The notes: generated by a model not told the origin, from the sequence alone. Shown: positions 46,239 to 55,970, counted from the first letter of the stretch. The stretch: DNA of 64,000 nucleotides from Flavobacteriaceae bacterium (GCA_002702745.1 PABM01000031.1:4344-68343); one strand, 5' to 3'. Numbers and translations are program-made.

Positions 46239-46790
46239 ATGAAGGAGGAGTTTTTAGAAGTATATTCTCCTGAAGGAACTAAAACAGGTCAAAAAAAAAG
46301 TAAGTCAGAGATTCATCGAAAAGGCTTATTTCATTCTACTGTGCACGTATGGATTTTCACAGAAGAAGGGAATATACTAATTCAGAAAAGATCTAAAAAA
46401 AAAGAATTAAATCCGGGAGTGTGGGATGTTTCAGTAGCTGGTCATATAAAATATAATGAGAATATTAAAAAAGCTGCTAAAAGAGAAACGTTAGAAGAAA
46501 CAGGTGTAAATATCAACACGAAAGATTTATTAAAAATAGGAGTTTACAGAAGTATAAATATTCATCCTAAAGCAATAGATAAAGAGTTTTTGCACACTTA
46601 TATTTTAAAAATTGATGAAAATTCTATCGACCTCAACCATAAAAATAATGAAGTTGATGATTTAAAGTTTATATCAATCGAAGAAATGGAAAGTCTAATT
46701 AAAAAGGAAAATAATAAAATTTTTATTGGTAAAAACAGAAAATACTATCGTGATGTTCTTCAATCAATTAAATTTTATAATTATCAATAA
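46239..46790 (+). CDS. NUDIX hydrolase, isopentenyl-diphosphate isomerase-like
   Basis: A 183-aa protein with the full Nudix box G-x5-E-x7-REx2EExG (GHIKYNENIKKAAKRETLEETG). The N-terminus (EFLEVYSPEGTKTGQKKSKSEIHRKGLFH, HSTVHVWIFTEEGNILIQKRS) follows the Idi-like subgroup, but the cysteine of true type I IDI is missing from view. The substrate is unknown. It overlaps acs tail to tail by 23 bp. Confidence 0.88.
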   Translation: MKEEFLEVYSPEGTKTGQKKSKSEIHRKGLFHSTVHVWIFTEEGNILIQKRSKKKELNPGVWDVSVAGHIKYNENIKKAAKRETLEETGVNINTKDLLKIGVYRSINIHPKAIDKEFLHTYILKIDENSIDLNHKNNEVDDLKFISIEEMESLIKKENNKIFIGKNRKYYRDVLQSIKFYNYQ

Positions 46791-48672
46791 TTTCTTGGAC
46801 AACATCAGGATTTAAAAGTGTGCTAATATCTCCTAAATCTTCGGTTTGATTTGATGCTATTTTTCTTAAAATTCTTCTCATAATCTTCCCTGATCTTGTT
46901 TTTGGTAAACCTGTTGTAATCTGAATCTTATCAAGTTTCGCGATCGGACCTATTTTCTCAGAAATCAATGAGTTAATTTCTGTTTTAATATAATCTATAT
47001 TTTCAGGATTATATTTTAAAGTAATAAAGCCATACAAGGCATTTCCTTTAATTTCATGAGGAAACCCTACAATAGCTGATTCAACGATACTTTCATGTTC
47101 ATTAATAGTATCTTCAATTGGAGCGGTTCCTAAATTATGTCCTGACACAATTATAACATCATCAACACGACCAGTAATTCTAAAATTACCTTCTTTATCT
47201 ATAAATGCTCCGTCACCAGTAAAATACATATTTTTAAAAGCAGAAAAATAAGTATCAATATACCTTTGATGATTACCCCATATTGTTCTAGCAATGGAAG
47301 GCCATGGATACTTAATGCATAGTTTTCCAACGATGTTAGGTGTCTTTAACTCTTTTCCTTTGTCATCTAATAAAATTGGTTGAACTCCTACGAAGGGTTT
47401 GGTTGCAAAAGTTGGCTTATCAGGGACGACTTTAGGAATGGACGATATTAAAACACCCCCTGTTTCCGTTTGCCACCAAGTATCAACAATAGGACAGCTA
47501 TCTTTTCCAACATGTAAGTTATACCATTGCCATGCTTCTTCATTTATCGGCTCACCAACAGTACCAAGAACTTTTAATGATTTTAAACTACAGTCTTTAA
47601 AATAACTAATACCTTGTTTAGCCAATGCTCTGATAGCTGTTGGAGCCGTATAAAATTGATTTACTCTATACTTATCGATGATTTGCCAAAACCTACTAAA
47701 ATCAGGGTAACTTGGAACACCCTCAAACATAATGGTTGAAGCACCATTTGAAAGAGGCCCATAAAGAATATAACTGTGACCGGTTATCCAACCTATATCT
47801 GCTGTACACCAGTAAACATCATCTTCTTCATATTGAAATATATTTTTGAATGTATATGATGTGTATACCATATAACCACCGCAAGTATGAACCATTCCTT
47901 TGGGTTTTCCAGTAGAACCTGAGGTATAGAGAATAAATAAGGGATCTTCTGCATCCATAATCTCTGCTTCACAACTATCATCTACATTAGCGATCAAATC
48001 CTCAAGAAGAAAATCTCTTTTTTCAACCAAATTAACCGATTCATTTGTTCTTTTTACCAGTAACACTTTTTGCTGAGTTTTACATATATCAAGAGCATCA
48101 TCAACAATAGCTTTAAGGTTTAGTGTTTTTTTCCCACGATAGGAACCATCTGAGGTTATAATTAAAGAGCTTTTACAATCATCAATCCTTGTAGCAAGCG
48201 CTTGTGAAGAAAATCCAGCAAAAACAACAGAATGAATTGCTCCAATTCTAGCACAAGCCAAAACTGAAAATGCTAACTCTGGAATCATGGGTAGATAAAT
48301 GCAGACTCTATCACCTTTTTTTACACCCATAGATTTTAGAACATTTGCAATTTTACAAACCTCTTTAAGAAGCTCAGAGTAAGTAAATAATTTATTTTTT
48401 TCGTTAGGATCATTAGGCTCAAAAATAACAGCTGTTTTATCTGGGGTATTCTTTGCATGTCTATCAATACAATTAATTGTTATATTAAGTTTCGCATCTT
48501 TGAACCATGATACATTTGCTTTTTTAAAATCCCAATCAACAACCTTTGACCATTTTTTATTCCAAATAAAATTTTGTGATGCTAATTCATCCCAAAAAGT
48601 CTCAGGATCATTAACTGATTTTTTATAAAAATCATCATACTTTTTGCGGGTGTCAATCTTATAACTACTCAT
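46768..48672 (-). CDS. acs: Acetyl-CoA synthetase
   Basis: AMP-forming ligase that makes acetyl-CoA from acetate. At 634 aa: the AMP-binding loop YTSGSTGKPKGMVHTCGGY, TWWQTETGGVLISS, GRVDDVIIVSGHNLGT, and the C-terminal lysine in PKTRSGKIMRR, the site of regulatory acetylation in the family. It overlaps the symporter gene upstream by 8 bp, so acetate uptake and activation are coupled. Its stop lies 23 bp inside the convergent NUDIX gene. Confidence 0.96.
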   Translation of the reverse strand: MSSYKIDTRKKYDDFYKKSVNDPETFWDELASQNFIWNKKWSKVVDWDFKKANVSWFKDAKLNITINCIDRHAKNTPDKTAVIFEPNDPNEKNKLFTYSELLKEVCKIANVLKSMGVKKGDRVCIYLPMIPELAFSVLACARIGAIHSVVFAGFSSQALATRIDDCKSSLIITSDGSYRGKKTLNLKAIVDDALDICKTQQKVLLVKRTNESVNLVEKRDFLLEDLIANVDDSCEAEIMDAEDPLFILYTSGSTGKPKGMVHTCGGYMVYTSYTFKNIFQYEEDDVYWCTADIGWITGHSYILYGPLSNGASTIMFEGVPSYPDFSRFWQIIDKYRVNQFYTAPTAIRALAKQGISYFKDCSLKSLKVLGTVGEPINEEAWQWYNLHVGKDSCPIVDTWWQTETGGVLISSIPKVVPDKPTFATKPFVGVQPILLDDKGKELKTPNIVGKLCIKYPWPSIARTIWGNHQRYIDTYFSAFKNMYFTGDGAFIDKEGNFRITGRVDDVIIVSGHNLGTAPIEDTINEHESIVESAIVGFPHEIKGNALYGFITLKYNPENIDYIKTEINSLISEKIGPIAKLDKIQITTGLPKTRSGKIMRRILRKIASNQTEDLGDISTLLNPDVVQEIIDNYKI

Positions 48673-50338
48673 GTTCGGGAATTCTTATATTATCCACAAT
48701 TTTTTTAATTTCTTCTGGTGTTGGTGATGTGAATTTCATAACAATGTATGAGATTATAAAATTAACAACCATCGCTACACTACCAAAACCCTCAGGCGAA
48801 ATACCAAACCAATAGTCATCTGCAGAACCACCTCCAAAAAAGTTAAATTTAAATTTTAACATATAAAATATCATTAAACTAATTCCCGAAAGCATACCGA
48901 CAATTGCGCCCTCTTTGTTCATTTGTTTATAAAAAATTCCCATTACTATCGCTGGGAAGAAAGATGCGGCTGCCAAGCCAAAAGCTAGAGCAACAACAGC
49001 TGCAACAAAACCAGGTGGGTTTATTCCAAAATATCCAGCTATACATACAGCAAAAAAAGCTGAAATTCTTGCGGCAATTAATTCACCTTTTTCGCTAATT
49101 TCAGGAAAATAAACCCTTTTAATTAAATCGTGGGAAACTGATGCTGAAATAACTAATAAAAGACCAGCAGCAGTTGATAATGCTGCAGCCAAGCCACCTG
49201 CTGCAACAAGTGCAACTACCCAATTTGGTAAATTTGCAATTTCAGGGTTAGCTAGTACCATAATATCTCTATCAACATATAACTCGTTTGAATTATCATT
49301 TGAATAATTAATCATTCCATCATTATTCAAATCATCAAATTTGATTAAGCCAGTATTTTCCCATTTTTTAAACCATTGTGGAATTTCAGAATAAGGCTTA
49401 GTTGAAATAGTTTCAAGTAAATTAGTTCTAGCAAAAGCTGCAACTGCTGGAGCTGTAGTGTAAAGTATAGCTATCAGTAAAAGGGCAATACCTGCTGATT
49501 TTCTTGCATCTGATACTTTTTTAACTGTAAAAAATCTAACAATAACATGAGGTAAACCTGCAGTTCCAACCATTAATGCTAATGTTATAGCAAAAACATC
49601 GATTAAAGGCTTAGTGTTATCTGTATATTCATTAAATCCTAATTCTACATTTAAATTATCAAGCTTGTCTAATAAATAAGTTGAAGGCTCACTAATTAAT
49701 TCACTTCCAAAACCTAATTGTGGAATTGGATTGCCAGTCATTTGAATTGAGATAAAAATTGCGGGTACCATAAAGGCAAAAATTAATACACAATACTGAG
49801 CAACCTGTGTGTATGTGATTCCTTTCATACCACCTAATACAGCGTAAAAAAGAACGATTAACATCCCAATTATGACTCCTGTGTCAATATCAACCTCTAA
49901 AAATCTTGAGAATACAATACCAACCCCCCTCATTTGGCCAGCAACATATGTGAAAGAAACCAATAAAGCACAAAACACAGCAACTAATCTTGCATTATTT
50001 GAGTAATAACGATCTCCGATGAATTCAGGAACAGTAAATTTTCCAAATTTTCTTAAATAGGGGGCTAGAAGTAGGGCTAAAAGAACATATCCACCTGTCC
50101 ATCCCATTAAATAAACTGCACCATCATAACCAGCAAAGGAAATAATACCAGCCATTGATATGAAAGATGCAGCACTCATCCAATCCGCTGCTGTAGCCAT
50201 TCCATTTGCCCAAGCTCCTACACCCCCACCGGCTACATAAAACTCTTTGGTTGATTGAACCCTTGACCAAATGGCAATACCTATGTAGGTAGAGAATGTA
50301 ATTCCAACAATTATATATGTCCAGGTTTGAATGCTCAT
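48665..50338 (-). CDS. Sodium:solute symporter, VC_2705-like subfamily (acetate/monocarboxylate type)
   Basis: A 557-aa SSS-family membrane protein with about 13 helices. ATAADWMSAASFISMAGIISFAGYDG is the acetate-transporter-like core. Residues 335-350 in an extramembrane loop have an EF-hand-like D-x-N-x-D-G-x-I. The partner DUF4212 gene lies 3 bp upstream and acs overlaps downstream, which supports acetate as the substrate, though other small monocarboxylates are possible. Confidence 0.93.
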   Translation of the reverse strand: MSIQTWTYIIVGITFSTYIGIAIWSRVQSTKEFYVAGGGVGAWANGMATAADWMSAASFISMAGIISFAGYDGAVYLMGWTGGYVLLALLLAPYLRKFGKFTVPEFIGDRYYSNNARLVAVFCALLVSFTYVAGQMRGVGIVFSRFLEVDIDTGVIIGMLIVLFYAVLGGMKGITYTQVAQYCVLIFAFMVPAIFISIQMTGNPIPQLGFGSELISEPSTYLLDKLDNLNVELGFNEYTDNTKPLIDVFAITLALMVGTAGLPHVIVRFFTVKKVSDARKSAGIALLLIAILYTTAPAVAAFARTNLLETISTKPYSEIPQWFKKWENTGLIKFDDLNNDGMINYSNDNSNELYVDRDIMVLANPEIANLPNWVVALVAAGGLAAALSTAAGLLLVISASVSHDLIKRVYFPEISEKGELIAARISAFFAVCIAGYFGINPPGFVAAVVALAFGLAAASFFPAIVMGIFYKQMNKEGAIVGMLSGISLMIFYMLKFKFNFFGGGSADDYWFGISPEGFGSVAMVVNFIISYIVMKFTSPTPEEIKKIVDNIRIPEHE

Positions 50339-50341
50339 TTT

Positions 50342-50599
50342 TTATTTCCTAAAACCAAATTTTTTATCTAGATTTTTCATCAATTTAACATAAACAAAAA
50401 TTAATATAACAAAAACATAAATCGATCCTTGCTGAGCAAACCAAAAACCTAGCTTAAAACCAGCTATTGAAAACTCATTTAAAAAATCTTTTAAAATAAT
50501 CCCAAAGAGAAATGAAAAAGCAAACCAAATTGAAAGAAGAGTTTTCACATATTTGATATTTGTCTTCCAATATTTTTCAGATTTATCCACTGATTTCAT
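50342..50599 (-). CDS. DUF4212 small membrane subunit of the symporter
   Basis: An 85-aa protein with two hydrophobic helices (about 20-38 and 52-72) and the family-like WFAQQGSIYVFVILIFVY. DUF4212 proteins accompany VC_2705-type SSS transporters as a small second subunit. It overlaps the alanine-symporter gene upstream by 17 bp and lies 3 bp before the symporter. Confidence 0.92.
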   Translation of the reverse strand: MKSVDKSEKYWKTNIKYVKTLLSIWFAFSFLFGIILKDFLNEFSIAGFKLGFWFAQQGSIYVFVILIFVYVKLMKNLDKKFGFRK

Positions 50600-51941
50600 A
50601 TTTGTTTAATTTTTTTAAAACCTTAGGTGCTAAAATTAGAGTGGCAATCATTGTTGGAACAGCCATCAATGCAAAAAATGTATCAATTAAATTAATCATC
50701 ATTGATAATGAAGTAGTAGCACCTAACATAATACTAATAATGTAAATGTAATTATATTTTTTTTTGTTGTGATCACCTGCTAAAAATGAAAGACATTTAG
50801 CTCCATAATAAGAATATGAAAAGAGTGAAGATATACTAAATACAAATACACAGGCCAGTAGTATATAATTCCCTAATACAGAGAAAGTGGATTCAAAAGC
50901 ATTAGCTGTTAAGGTTACACCGTCAGCCTGGGATTTCCAAGCTCCTGTTACCAGAATTGCTAAAGCAGTCATTGTGCATACTAAAAGTGTATCGATAAAT
51001 GGTCCAAGCATAGCAACAAAGCCTTCTTTTACGGGGTTATTTGTCTTTGCTGCACCGTGAGCCATTGGAGCCATTCCAATACCTGCTTCGTTAGAGAAAG
51101 CACCTCTTCTAATACCGAGAATTATCAATGCTCCCAAAACACCACCAAGAGCGGAATTACCCGAATAGTAATCAGCGTTAAATGCATCATAAAAAATTAG
51201 AAATAAGTATTCTGGTAATTTGTCATAATTGATTATCAATATTATTAAAACTGAAATAATATAAATACCCACCATAAATGGCACAAGTTTAGCGGATACC
51301 CTACTAATTCTTTTTAGACCTCCAAGAATAACAATTGAAGTTAAAATAATAAGCAATAAGCCAATAATTGTATTCGAAAATAAACCGACTTCAACACCAT
51401 TTGGTCTTAAGATAATATCATTAATTGCCTGTGTTAGCTGATTAACATTAAAAACAGGTAATGCCCCAACCATACCGCAAAAACTAAAGAAAATTGCCAT
51501 TGGCAGCCACTTTTTACCAAGACCATTTACAATAAAATACATTGGACCTCCTTGTTTGTTTCCCGCTGAGTCAACTCCCCTATACATTACTGCTAGTGAT
51601 GAAGTAAAAAATTTGGTTGACATCCCGATTAGGCCACTAATCCACATCCAAAATATTGCTCCAGGACCTCCAATTGAAATTGCAACTGCCACACCTGCAA
51701 TATTTCCCATCCCAACTGTCGCTGAAAGCGCTGTTGTTAAAGCCTGAAAATGACTTATTTCTCCATCAGATTTTTTATCATCAAACTTACCTCGAATGAT
51801 GTCAATAGCGTGAAAAAAATATTTAAATGGAATAAATCTTGAAATAATCAAAAGATATAGTCCACCTCCTATTAGAATTAGGAGCAGTGGATAACTCCAG
51901 ACAAATGATGATATTTCTGAAATTATCTTATCAATGCTCAA
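50583..51941 (-). CDS. Alanine/glycine:cation symporter (AGCS family)
   Basis: A 452-aa Na+-coupled amino-acid carrier with about 11 helices. The signatures ATVGMGNIAGVAVAISIGGPGAIFWMW, KQGGPMYFI and GAFSNEAGIGMAPMAHGAAKT are diagnostic. The start is a TTG (MSIDKIISEI), overlapping the purC stop by 11 bp. The neighbouring small subunit belongs to the acetate-type symporter, not to this protein. Likely substrates are alanine, serine or glycine. Confidence 0.93.
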   Translation of the reverse strand: MSIDKIISEISSFVWSYPLLLILIGGGLYLLIISRFIPFKYFFHAIDIIRGKFDDKKSDGEISHFQALTTALSATVGMGNIAGVAVAISIGGPGAIFWMWISGLIGMSTKFFTSSLAVMYRGVDSAGNKQGGPMYFIVNGLGKKWLPMAIFFSFCGMVGALPVFNVNQLTQAINDIILRPNGVEVGLFSNTIIGLLLIILTSIVILGGLKRISRVSAKLVPFMVGIYIISVLIILIINYDKLPEYLFLIFYDAFNADYYSGNSALGGVLGALIILGIRRGAFSNEAGIGMAPMAHGAAKTNNPVKEGFVAMLGPFIDTLLVCTMTALAILVTGAWKSQADGVTLTANAFESTFSVLGNYILLACVFVFSISSLFSYSYYGAKCLSFLAGDHNKKKYNYIYIISIMLGATTSLSMMINLIDTFFALMAVPTMIATLILAPKVLKKLNKYEISG

Positions 51942-52893
51942 AATATTCCTTTAGGTAATTTTCTGTATTATCAAATATTCTTTGTGAAATGTTTTTTGAA
52001 TCAGATTTAAGAAATTTTTCTGAGGTTATATTTTCATAAAGCTCAACATATCTTTCAGCCACAGAGTTCACATAATCGTCAGACATTTCAGGAACTCTTT
52101 GACCTTCTAAACCTTGAAAGTGATTAGAAATCAACCATTGTCTGACAAATTCCTTAGAAAGTTGTTTTTGTGGTTTGTTACTATCTTGTCTTTCCTTATA
52201 TCCATCTTTGTAGAAATACCTTGACGAATCTGGTGTATGTATTTCATCTATCAGAACTATATCTCCATTTGTTGTTTTTCCAAACTCATATTTGGTATCT
52301 ACTAATATTAAACCTCTCTCTCTTGCTATTTCAGACCCTTTGTTAAAGAGAATTTTTGTGTAATTTTCAAGAATTTCATAATCATCAATTGAAACAATCC
52401 TTCTATTAATTATTTCTTCTTTACTGATATCTTCATCATGATTACCTGACTCAGATTTGGTTGCTGGAGTAATTATTGGTTTAGGAAATTTGTCATTTTC
52501 TTTCATACCATCTGGCATTTCAACACCACATAATTTTCTGATTCCTTTTTTATATTGTCTGGCAGCATGACCTGATAAATATCCTCTAATAACCATTTCA
52601 ACCTTAAAAGGTTTACATAAGTGTCCAACCGAAACATTGGGGTCAGGACTATGAATAAGCCAATTTGGAACTAAATCTTTAGTCTCATTCATCATTTTGA
52701 TTGCAATTTGATTTAGAATTTGTCCTTTATATGGAATTCCTCTGGGCATAACTACATCAAATGCTGAAATTCTATCAGATGCAACCATAACAACAAGATT
52801 ATTTTTTAAATAATAAACATCTCTAACTTTTCCGTGATAAACACTTTCTTGAAATGAAAAATTAAAATTTGAATTTGTTAAGGCATCAACCAT
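51931..52893 (-). CDS. purC: Phosphoribosylaminoimidazole-succinocarboxamide synthase
   Basis: It joins CAIR and aspartate in purine synthesis. I start at the ATG at 52893 (MVDALTNSNFNFSFQ, 320 aa). A TTG at 52929 would add 12 residues and overlap phoH by 35 bp, whereas the ATG leaves a 1-bp gap. SVYHGKVRDVYYL, RISAFDVVMPRGIPYKGQILN and LILVDTKYEFGKTTNGDIVLIDEIHTPDSSR are family blocks. At about 320 aa it is of the longer type. It lies between phoH and alsT-like gene. Confidence 0.96.
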   Translation of the reverse strand: MVDALTNSNFNFSFQESVYHGKVRDVYYLKNNLVVMVASDRISAFDVVMPRGIPYKGQILNQIAIKMMNETKDLVPNWLIHSPDPNVSVGHLCKPFKVEMVIRGYLSGHAARQYKKGIRKLCGVEMPDGMKENDKFPKPIITPATKSESGNHDEDISKEEIINRRIVSIDDYEILENYTKILFNKGSEIARERGLILVDTKYEFGKTTNGDIVLIDEIHTPDSSRYFYKDGYKERQDSNKPQKQLSKEFVRQWLISNHFQGLEGQRVPEMSDDYVNSVAERYVELYENITSEKFLKSDSKNISQRIFDNTENYLKEYFEH

Positions 52894-52894
52894 A

Positions 52895-53845
52895 TTAGTT
52901 GTTATTTTCGATATTCTTGTATGCGTCAACTATCTTCTTGACTAATTTATTCCTAATAACATCAGATTCGTCCAAATGAACAATACCAACACCAGGTGTA
53001 TTTTTTAAAATTAATATAGCTTCTTTAATTCCGGAAATAGCATTTCTTGGTAAATCAACCTGTCCTGGATCACCAGTGATAATAAACTTCGCATTTTTTC
53101 CCATTCGTGTTAAAAACATTTTCATCTGTGAGTGAGTTGTATTTTGACCTTCATCTAAAATAACAAATGCGTTGTCAAGTGTTCTACCTCTCATAAATGC
53201 CAAAGGAGCTATTTGTATCACTTCATCCTCCATATATTTTTTTAACTTTTCAGATGGAATCATATCTTTTAAAGAATCGTATAATGGCTGCATGTAAGGA
53301 TCTAATTTTTCTTTTAAATCACCAGGCAAAAAACCAAGATTTTCTCCTGCTTCAATAGCAGGTCTTGTCAAAATAATTCTTTTAACATTTTTATTTTTTA
53401 AAGCTTTAACAGCCAATGCAATTCCAGTATAAGTTTTTCCGGTTCCGGCAGGACCGATTGCGAATACCATATCGTTCTTATGGACACTATCAATAATTTT
53501 TCTTTGATTTAAAGTTCTTGCTTTAATAACTTTCCCACTCACACCATGCAAAATTGGTTTATGACTATCACTTGACGTTTCCAACTCTAAATCAGACTTT
53601 GTAAGTAGAGTTTCGATCTCATTATCGGAAAGGATATTGTATTTTAAGAAATAATTAATGATTTTTTGAATTCTAATTTCAAGTTCCGAAAGATCCTCGC
53701 AATTTCCGTAGGCCTTTATTTGGCTGCCTCGAGCGACAATTTTAACGTTTGGGAAATTATTTTTTAAAACTTTGATATTCTTATTTTGAGGACCAAAGAA
53801 ATCCTTTGGATCAATGCTTTCAATTTTAATTACTTTCTCTTCCAA
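52895..53845 (-). CDS. PhoH family ATPase
   Basis: A 316-aa protein with an N-terminal KH-like region (FPNVKIVARGSQIKAYG) and a PhoH ATPase: Walker A IGPAGTGKTYTGIALA, ILTRPAIEAGENLGFLPGDL, Walker B VILDEGQNTT, and ITGDPGQVDLP. The start is a TTG. The family is thought to act in RNA metabolism or ribosome-linked processes. First gene of the six-gene leftward run to acs; divergent from the SAM hydroxide adenosyltransferase gene, whose neighbourhood with phoH is common in flavobacteria. Confidence 0.93.
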   Translation of the reverse strand: MEEKVIKIESIDPKDFFGPQNKNIKVLKNNFPNVKIVARGSQIKAYGNCEDLSELEIRIQKIINYFLKYNILSDNEIETLLTKSDLELETSSDSHKPILHGVSGKVIKARTLNQRKIIDSVHKNDMVFAIGPAGTGKTYTGIALAVKALKNKNVKRIILTRPAIEAGENLGFLPGDLKEKLDPYMQPLYDSLKDMIPSEKLKKYMEDEVIQIAPLAFMRGRTLDNAFVILDEGQNTTHSQMKMFLTRMGKNAKFIITGDPGQVDLPRNAISGIKEAILILKNTPGVGIVHLDESDVIRNKLVKKIVDAYKNIENNN

Positions 53846-53943
53846 ATTTTTAAATGTTATTAATCAAAATATAATTTTCTAGATTACTAAATCTAAAATA
53901 CGTAATTTCATAACCACTTACATTATTAAATATTAACAATTTA

Positions 53944-54774
53944 ATGTCGATAATTACTCTAATTACTGATTTCGGAAATAAAGATCATTTTGTTGCTAAA
54001 ATTAAAGGGGATATCCATAGAAGTTTTGATAAAGCTAAAATTGTTGATATTTCTAATAATGTATCTCCCTTTAACATAATGGAAGCAGCCTATATTCTTG
54101 AAAATACTTACAAAAGTTTTCCAGAAAATTCTGTACACATAATTGATGTTGATTCTGAAAAAACAATTGAAAAAAAACACATTGTTGTGTGTCTTGATAA
54201 TCATTTTTTTATTTCTGCTGATAATGGTATTTTGAGTATTTTATGCCAAAATATTAACCCGGAAAAAATATTTGAAATTAGAATTCATAATGAGTCTAAT
54301 CAAATTGACTCAAGCTCCAAAATATTTTCTGAAGTTGCTTCTCATTTAGCTAAAGGAGGTAAACCAGAACTTATTGGTAAAGAAATTACAGAAATAAAAT
54401 CTGTGAAGAATCTAAAACCTTTTGTCAATGAAGACCAGAGTCAAATCGTATCCAGCGTAATCTACATTGATAATTTTGGAAATGTGGTAACCAACTTAAA
54501 GAGGAATGTTTTTGAAGAAATCAGAAAAGGGAGATCATTTGAAATTTCGGTAAGAAATTATAAATTCAAAAAAATATATAACAAATACACTGAAATTGTT
54601 AATTATAATGTTCCATTAAATCAAAGAAATGATGAAGGAAAAGGAATGGTTGTTTTTAATTCTAGTGAATTCCTACAAATCTCCATTTACAGAAGTAATC
54701 CTCAAAATGTTGGAACTGCTTCATCATTGATGGGGCTAAAGATTTATGATTCTGTTACTATTTCATTTAATTAA
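53944..54774 (+). CDS. SAM hydroxide adenosyltransferase (DUF62 family)
   Basis: A 276-aa member of the family related to fluorinase and chlorinase, whose common form hydrolyses S-adenosylmethionine to adenosine and methionine. MSIITLITDFGNKDHFVAKIKG, VDISNNVSPFNIMEAAYIL and YIDNFGNVVTNLKRN are landmark blocks. The long loop specific to fluorinase is not seen, so halogenation is not suggested. It reads divergently from phoH. Confidence 0.92.
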   Translation: MSIITLITDFGNKDHFVAKIKGDIHRSFDKAKIVDISNNVSPFNIMEAAYILENTYKSFPENSVHIIDVDSEKTIEKKHIVVCLDNHFFISADNGILSILCQNINPEKIFEIRIHNESNQIDSSSKIFSEVASHLAKGGKPELIGKEITEIKSVKNLKPFVNEDQSQIVSSVIYIDNFGNVVTNLKRNVFEEIRKGRSFEISVRNYKFKKIYNKYTEIVNYNVPLNQRNDEGKGMVVFNSSEFLQISIYRSNPQNVGTASSLMGLKIYDSVTISFN

Positions 54775-54819
54775 AATCCTATGTTAATAAGTTTATTTAA
54801 GAATAATTTATCAATATGA

Positions 54820-54827
54820 TATATTTG
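54820..54827 (+). promoter_or_regulatory. dnaN promoter -7 element TATATTTG
   Basis: An exact TAnnTTTG match ending 26 bases before the dnaN ATG, in a 79-bp spacer. No TTG lies at the standard distance upstream. Confidence 0.5.
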
Positions 54828-54853
54828 TTGTTGTTATTATCTAATTAAATCAT

Positions 54854-55969
54854 ATGAAATTCATTGTATCAAGTAGTACCCTACTGAAAAAGCTGCAAAT
54901 TTTGGGTGGTGTAATAAATACATCTAACACAATTCCAGTATTAGATCACTTCTTATTTGACCTAGATAGCTCTACACTAAAGATTACATCAAGCGATCTT
55001 GAAACTACAATGATTTCATCAATCGAAGTTGATAGTTCAAGTAAAGGATCTGTAGCAATTCCTTCAAAACTTTTAATCGACACATTAAAAACCTTTCCTG
55101 AACAACCTCTAACATTTACTGTAGAAGACAATAATACTGTTGAAATCAGTTCAAATCACGGAAAGTACGCGCTAGCCTACACTGAGGGAGATCAGTTTCC
55201 AAAAACCATAACATTAGACAATCCATCAAGCACTAAGATTTCAAGTATTGTTTTAGCTAAAGCCATAAATTCAACCATTTTTGCATCAGGAAATGATGAT
55301 TTGAGACCAGTGATGAGTGGTGTTTTTTTTCAGTTAAGCTCTGATAATCTGATTTTTGTAGCAACGGATGCACATAAGTTAGTAAAGTACAAGAGAAACG
55401 ATATTAAAGCTACTACACTTGCAGAATTTATAATGCCAAAAAAACCTCTTAATCTTCTTAAGAATATTATTGATAATGACCACGAGGTTACAATTGAATA
55501 TAATAATTCTAATGCTAAATTTGATATGGATGGGTTGACGGTAATTTGTAGACTTATTGATGGGCAGTACCCCAATTATGAAGCTGTAATTCCTAACGAA
55601 AATCCAAATGTTTTAACAATAGACAGATCTTTATTGTTAAGTTCTTTGAAAAGAGTTTCAATATTTTCAAATAAAACAACTCATCAAGTAAGGTTAAAGA
55701 TTGCTGGTGCCGAATTAAATATTTCTGCTGAAGATGTCGACTTTAGCAATAAAGCTGAAGAGAGACTAACCTGTGACTATAAAGGTGAAGATATTGAAAT
55801 TGGTTTTAATTCCCGATTCCTTATCGAAATGACTAATAATTTAAATTGTAAAGAAGTCAAGCTTGAAATGAGTTTACCTAACAGAGCTGGTATTCTAAGA
55901 CCACTTGATGGATACTCTGATGATGAAGAATTAATTATGTTAGTAATGCCTGTAATGCTTAATAACTAA
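54854..55969 (+). CDS. dnaN: DNA polymerase III sliding clamp (beta subunit)
   Basis: The ring-shaped processivity clamp. At 371 aa, three repeats: MKFIVSSSTLLKKLQILGGVI, DDLRPVMSGVFFQL, VICRLIDGQYPNYEAVIP, and the C-terminal MLVMPVMLNN in place of the classical MPMRL. The hydrophobic cleft residues appear conserved. It is alone rather than next to dnaA or recF. It ends 1 bp from the convergent secreted protein. Confidence 0.97.
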   Translation: MKFIVSSSTLLKKLQILGGVINTSNTIPVLDHFLFDLDSSTLKITSSDLETTMISSIEVDSSSKGSVAIPSKLLIDTLKTFPEQPLTFTVEDNNTVEISSNHGKYALAYTEGDQFPKTITLDNPSSTKISSIVLAKAINSTIFASGNDDLRPVMSGVFFQLSSDNLIFVATDAHKLVKYKRNDIKATTLAEFIMPKKPLNLLKNIIDNDHEVTIEYNNSNAKFDMDGLTVICRLIDGQYPNYEAVIPNENPNVLTIDRSLLLSSLKRVSIFSNKTTHQVRLKIAGAELNISAEDVDFSNKAEERLTCDYKGEDIEIGFNSRFLIEMTNNLNCKEVKLEMSLPNRAGILRPLDGYSDDEELIMLVMPVMLNN

Positions 55970-55970
55970 G

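Noticed and set aside
52894..52929. Longer purC start at a TTG overlapping phoH by 35 bp
   Set aside because: The ATG at 52893 gives the usual PurC start and a 1-bp gap to phoH.
53944..54774. Fluorinase or chlorinase
   Set aside because: The family is right, but I see no fluorinase-type insertion loop, and the phoH neighbourhood fits the common SAM-hydrolysing form.
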